Assembly (NCBI RefSeq): GCF_001426755.1
Contig: NZ_LMFJ01000001.1
Coordinates: 987,846 to 1,051,845 of the forward strand
Length of the DNA stretch: 64,000 nt
From: Aeromicrobium sp. Root495
GTDB taxonomy: Bacteria; Actinomycetota; Actinomycetes; Propionibacteriales; Nocardioidaceae
Direction of reading: 5' to 3'
Part shown: positions 61,473 through 64,000 of the stretch, one piece after another
How positions within the stretch are numbered: the first letter of the stretch is position 1
How the letters are laid out: each line of letters begins with the position of its first letter
Position numbers and translations under genes: made by a program
The notes under the pieces: model-generated
Told to the model about the DNA's origin: nothing
Database searches by the model: none
What the model saw: the letters and a program-made list of their open reading frames with translations, nothing else

Positions 61473-62201
61473 GTGTTCTGGTTCCGTGAGTCCCTGCCCG
61501 GTGTGGAGATCGCGTTCACGGACCGGGCGGGCGGCTCGAGCGAGGGGCCCTACGACTCGCTCAACCTCGGCAGTGCCGGGGGAGACAGCATGGCCAACGT
61601 CGTCGCCAACCACGCGGCCGTCGCGCGCGAGCTGGGGGTGGAGGGACTGCACTCCATGTCCCAGGTCCACGGCTCGCTCGTGGTCGAGGCGGACACGTTG
61701 CGCGCGGACGGCTCCGGGACCGTGCCCGAGTGCGACGCCCTCGTCAGCACCGTGCGCGAGCTGGGTCTGCTCGTCCGGGTCGCCGACTGCGTCCCGGTCC
61801 TGCTGGCCGACGTCGACGCCGGCGTGGTCGGAGCGGCGCACGCCGGCCGGGTCGGCATGGTCGGTGGTGTCGTCGAGGCGGCGGTGGAGCGGATGACGGC
61901 CTCCGGTGCCGCTCGGATCCGGGCCTGGGTGGGCCCGCGGGCGTGCGGCCGCTGCTACGAGCTGCCGGAGGAGATGGTGGCCGCGGTCGAGGCAGCCGTG
62001 CCGGGCACCCGGTCGGTCACCCCGTGGGGCACCCCGGCGGTCGACGTCGGCCTCGGCGTGGTCTCCCAGCTCAAGGCGCTCGGTGTCGAGGTCCACGACG
62101 TCGGCGCCGACGTCTGCACCATCGAGGACGAGCGCTTCTTCTCGTACCGACGCCAGGGATCGGCGTCAGGACGGTTCGGCGGCGTGGTGGTGCTGCGATG
62201 A
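61473..62201 (+). CDS. pgeF: Multi-copper polyphenol oxidoreductase (YfiH/PgeF) family
   Basis: Protein of 242 aa in the YfiH family (COG1496), often annotated laccase domain; in E. coli PgeF is proposed to edit wrongly built peptidoglycan precursors. Metal-binding residues are H66 (SQVHGS), C110 (VADCVPV) and H127 (GAAHAGRVGMV). The GTG at 61473 has TAGGCT six bases upstream (leaderless), so it has its own promoter. It overlaps yggS by four bases. The editing role fits its place in the dcw region. Confidence 0.9.
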   Translation: MFWFRESLPGVEIAFTDRAGGSSEGPYDSLNLGSAGGDSMANVVANHAAVARELGVEGLHSMSQVHGSLVVEADTLRADGSGTVPECDALVSTVRELGLLVRVADCVPVLLADVDAGVVGAAHAGRVGMVGGVVEAAVERMTASGAARIRAWVGPRACGRCYELPEEMVAAVEAAVPGTRSVTPWGTPAVDVGLGVVSQLKALGVEVHDVGADVCTIEDERFFSYRRQGSASGRFGGVVVLR

Positions 62202-62899
62202 GCCGACGCGACGAGCTGGAGCAGAACCTGGCCGCCGTCGAGGCCGACGTCGCCCAGGCCTGCCGTGAGGCGGGCCGCTCGAGGGACGAGATCACCCTCG
62301 TCGTCGTCACCAAGACCTACCCGGCCTCCGACGCCGTCGCCCTCTCGGCGCTCGGTGTCCACGACGTGGGCGAGAACCGGCACCCGGAGGCGGGCGACAA
62401 GGCCGAGGAGGCAGCGCAGCAGGGAGCGGACCTTCGGTGGCACTTCCTGGGGGGCCTGCAGACCAACAAGGCCGGCGCCGTGGCGCGCTACGCCGACGTC
62501 GTGCACAGCGTCGACCGGGCCAAGCTGGCCCGCTCGTTGTCGCGTGGGGCCGAGGCGGCGGAGCGTGAACTCACGTGCCTCCTGCAGGTCGACTTCGACC
62601 GCTCCGACCCCGGTCGATCGGGCGCGGCACCCGCCGACGTCCGCGCTCTCGCCGACCTCGTGGCCGAGCTGCCGCACCTCACCCTGGGCGGCCTGATGAC
62701 CGTCGCACCGCTGGGAGAGGCCCCGCGGCCGGTCTTCGACGAGCTCGTCCAGCTGTCCCGGACGGTCCGCCAGGACCACCCCGGGGCCGTCGCCGTGTCG
62801 GCGGGCATGAGCGGCGACTTCGTCGACGCCGTCCATGCCGGCGCGACACACCTGCGAATAGGGCGCGCGGTGCTGGGTGAGAGGCCCAACACCCGGTAA
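62198..62899 (+). CDS. yggS: PLP homeostasis protein (YggS/PROSC)
   Basis: PLP-binding protein, alanine-racemase-fold barrel, 233 aa, that controls PLP supply. The PLP lysine is in VVVTKTYPASD near residue 36, HFLGGLQTNKA is the typical HxIGxLQxNK block (one residue differs), LQVDFDRSDPGRSG near 125 and the C-terminal GMSGDFVDAVHAGATHLRIG are typical. It normally lies between pgeF and sepF in actinobacteria, as here. It overlaps pgeF (ATGA). Confidence 0.95.
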   Translation: MSRRDELEQNLAAVEADVAQACREAGRSRDEITLVVVTKTYPASDAVALSALGVHDVGENRHPEAGDKAEEAAQQGADLRWHFLGGLQTNKAGAVARYADVVHSVDRAKLARSLSRGAEAAERELTCLLQVDFDRSDPGRSGAAPADVRALADLVAELPHLTLGGLMTVAPLGEAPRPVFDELVQLSRTVRQDHPGAVAVSAGMSGDFVDAVHAGATHLRIGRAVLGERPNTR

Positions 62900-62902
62900 T
62901 CT

Positions 62903-62938
62903 CACGAGTGGAATTCACTCGTGCACCAGCTGGTGCAC
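62903..62938. repeat. Two adjacent palindromes upstream of sepF
   Basis: CACGAGTG-GAATT-CACTCGTG (62903-62923) is an 8-bp inverted repeat with a five-base loop. GTGCACCAGCTGGTGCAC (62921-62938) is a perfect 18-bp palindrome, sharing three bases with the first. They lie in the 61-bp gap between yggS and the sepF start, before the GGAGAG ribosome site. They could be tandem operator sites or an mRNA structure. No T-tract is present, so a terminator is unlikely. Confidence 0.75.
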
Positions 62939-62960
62939 GTCGGACGTACGGGAGAGCCTC

Positions 62961-63461
62961 ATGGCTGGCGCAATGCGAAAAGTAGGCGAGTACCTCGGCC
63001 TCGTCGAGCAGGCCGAGCTCGACGAGTACGACGACGAGATCACCGGACCCGTGCCCTCGGTCCGCGAGGACGTGCCCGAGCGCGCCCCGGCCGTGCGCCC
63101 GGTGGCCAGCATCGACGAGCGCCGCCCCCGTCCGGTCCGCACCGAGCTGCGCGAGGCGCGTCAGAGCGTCTCCGAGCGCGCCGTCACGCGCATCGAGACG
63201 GTCACGCCGCGCACGTACAACGACGCCCGCACGGTCGGCGAGCACTACCGTTCCGGCGTGCCCGTCATCATGAACCTGTCCGAGATCGACTCCGACGACG
63301 CCAAGCGTCTCGTGGACTTCTCGGCCGGTCTCGTGTTCGCCGCGCACGGCAAGATCACGCGGGTCACCGAGAAGGTCTTCCTGCTGTCCCCCCACGACGT
63401 CGACGTCACCGATGAGGACAGGCAGCGCATCGCCGCGGGCGGCTTCTTCAACCAGAGCTGA
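62961..63461 (+). CDS. sepF: Membrane anchor of the Z ring, SepF
   Basis: Protein of 166 aa. N-terminal amphipathic membrane-binding helix (MAGAMRKVGEYLGL), a charged linker, and the DUF552 core with FtsZ-binding segments (VPVIMNLSEIDSDDAKRLVD near 105-124 and the KVFLLSP end). In actinobacteria SepF replaces FtsA in tying FtsZ to the membrane. The ATG at 62961 has GGAGAG. A pair of palindromes precedes it. yggT follows after three bases. Confidence 0.95.
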   Translation: MAGAMRKVGEYLGLVEQAELDEYDDEITGPVPSVREDVPERAPAVRPVASIDERRPRPVRTELREARQSVSERAVTRIETVTPRTYNDARTVGEHYRSGVPVIMNLSEIDSDDAKRLVDFSAGLVFAAHGKITRVTEKVFLLSPHDVDVTDEDRQRIAAGGFFNQS

Positions 63462-63464
63462 TCG

Positions 63465-63755
63465 ATGGAACTCGTCGGCAGCCTGCTCATCACGCTCTGC
63501 TGGATCGCGATCGTCCTGCTGCTTGCGCGCTTCGTCGTGGACTGGGTCCAGTTCTTCGCCCGGTCCTGGCGACCCGCCGGGTTCGTGGCCGTCGTGTGCG
63601 AGGGCCTGTACACCGTCACCGACCCGCCGCTGCGCTCCATCCGCCGGGTCATCCCTCCCATCCGCCTCGGTGGCACCATGCTCGACCTCTCGCCCATGGT
63701 CCTGCTGATCGGTCTCTACATCCTGCTGGCCATCATTCCGGCCATCTTCTACTGA
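63465..63755 (+). CDS. yggT: YggT family membrane protein
   Basis: A 96 aa protein of two membrane helices (about 5-25 and 73-93) around a loop with the conserved VTDPPLRSIRRVIPP segment. The family is linked to cell division and osmotic tolerance; its role is unknown. The start ATG is three bases after sepF, so it is co-transcribed. A 135-bp gap before wag31 holds no gene. Confidence 0.9.
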   Translation: MELVGSLLITLCWIAIVLLLARFVVDWVQFFARSWRPAGFVAVVCEGLYTVTDPPLRSIRRVIPPIRLGGTMLDLSPMVLLIGLYILLAIIPAIFY

Positions 63756-63890
63756 GCGATCCAGCATCTTGGTCTGGCGTTCCTGGGTCCGCACGACACC
63801 AGGGGGACGCCTGTGGCAGAAGTGAACTGCGACCGAGTACCGTGGGTCCCACCCAAGTCCCAGTGACTACTCCGAACACGAGGTGAACTC

Positions 63891-64000
63891 ATGCCGCTCA
63901 CGCCCGAGGACGTGCGGAACAAGCGCTTTACGCCCGTCCGTCTCCGCGAGGGTTACGACATGGGCGAGGTCGACCAGTTCCTCGACGAGGTCGAGGCCGA
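63891..64000 (+). CDS. wag31: Polar growth protein DivIVA/Wag31, truncated by the window end
   Basis: Only the first 36 codons are in the window. They start MPLTPEDVRNKRFTPVRLRE and continue GYDMGEVDQFLDEVEA, the conserved N-terminal DivIVA lipid-binding domain. It directs polar growth and septum placement. The ATG at 63891 has GAGGTGA. The rest is beyond the window. Confidence 0.92.
   Translation, partial: MPLTPEDVRNKRFTPVRLREGYDMGEVDQFLDEVEA

Overview
The window is 64 kb of gap-poor, very GC-rich DNA with the codon use, GTG starts and gene order of an actinobacterium. Gene content fits the Nocardioidaceae (Nocardioides or Aeromicrobium type): a qcrCAB/ctaCDEF respiratory supercomplex, PspA-HtpX-PspAB, PASTA-bearing PknL, and a complete actinobacterial dcw cluster ending in sepF-yggT-wag31. 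The family assignment is an inference from content and synteny, not from a marker search. The order erpA, adenosine kinase, ctaC, qcrCAB, ctaE/trpD, exonuclease, NlpC/P60, fadD, aroG, pknL, idsA, mraZ follows the block known from Mycobacterium tuberculosis (roughly Rv2204c down to Rv2145c).

Layout. 1-12 kb: the end of lpdA, a small J-domain-like protein, a serine beta-lactamase-fold hydrolase coupled to leucyl aminopeptidase, gcvT, the PspA/HtpX/PspAB envelope-stress operon, an aspartate aminotransferase, a glycerate kinase and erpA. 12-23 kb: an adenosine-kinase-like PfkB protein and the aerobic respiratory chain (ctaC-ctaD-ctaF on plus, ctaE-qcrC-qcrA-qcrB on minus). These converge on a lipoprotein L,D-transpeptidase and a striking ten-copy mirror-symmetric repeat array. 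23-39 kb: trpD, a DEDD exonuclease/GIY-YIG fusion, a c-di-AMP riboswitch in front of an NlpC/P60 peptidoglycan hydrolase, a putative membrane-anchored metallopeptidase, an acyl-CoA synthetase, two tandem ROK sugar kinases, an acyltransferase, a phosphofructokinase with PPi-type residues, and class II DAHP synthase. 39-46 kb: PknL, a prenyl diphosphate synthase, MetF, an FAD oxidoreductase, a methyltransferase and a DUF3040 protein. 46-64 kb: two tandem terminators, a promoter carrying a textbook MraZ operator, then mraZ-rsmH-ftsL-ftsI-murE-murF-mraY-murD-ftsW-murG-murC-ftsQ-ftsZ-pgeF-yggS-sepF-yggT-wag31 (wag31 cut by the window end).

The genes fall into three functional themes: aerobic respiration, envelope and peptidoglycan synthesis with its control (c-di-AMP, PknL, MraZ, PspA), and central metabolism. 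Many genes in polycistronic runs overlap by ATGA or GTGA. Eighteen genes show a TANNNT -10 hexamer exactly 6-7 nt before the start codon, which implies leaderless transcripts. Several of these are divergent pairs with abutting -10 boxes. No tRNA, rRNA, insertion sequence, prophage or CRISPR array was seen. The least explained item is the array at 17491-17927.
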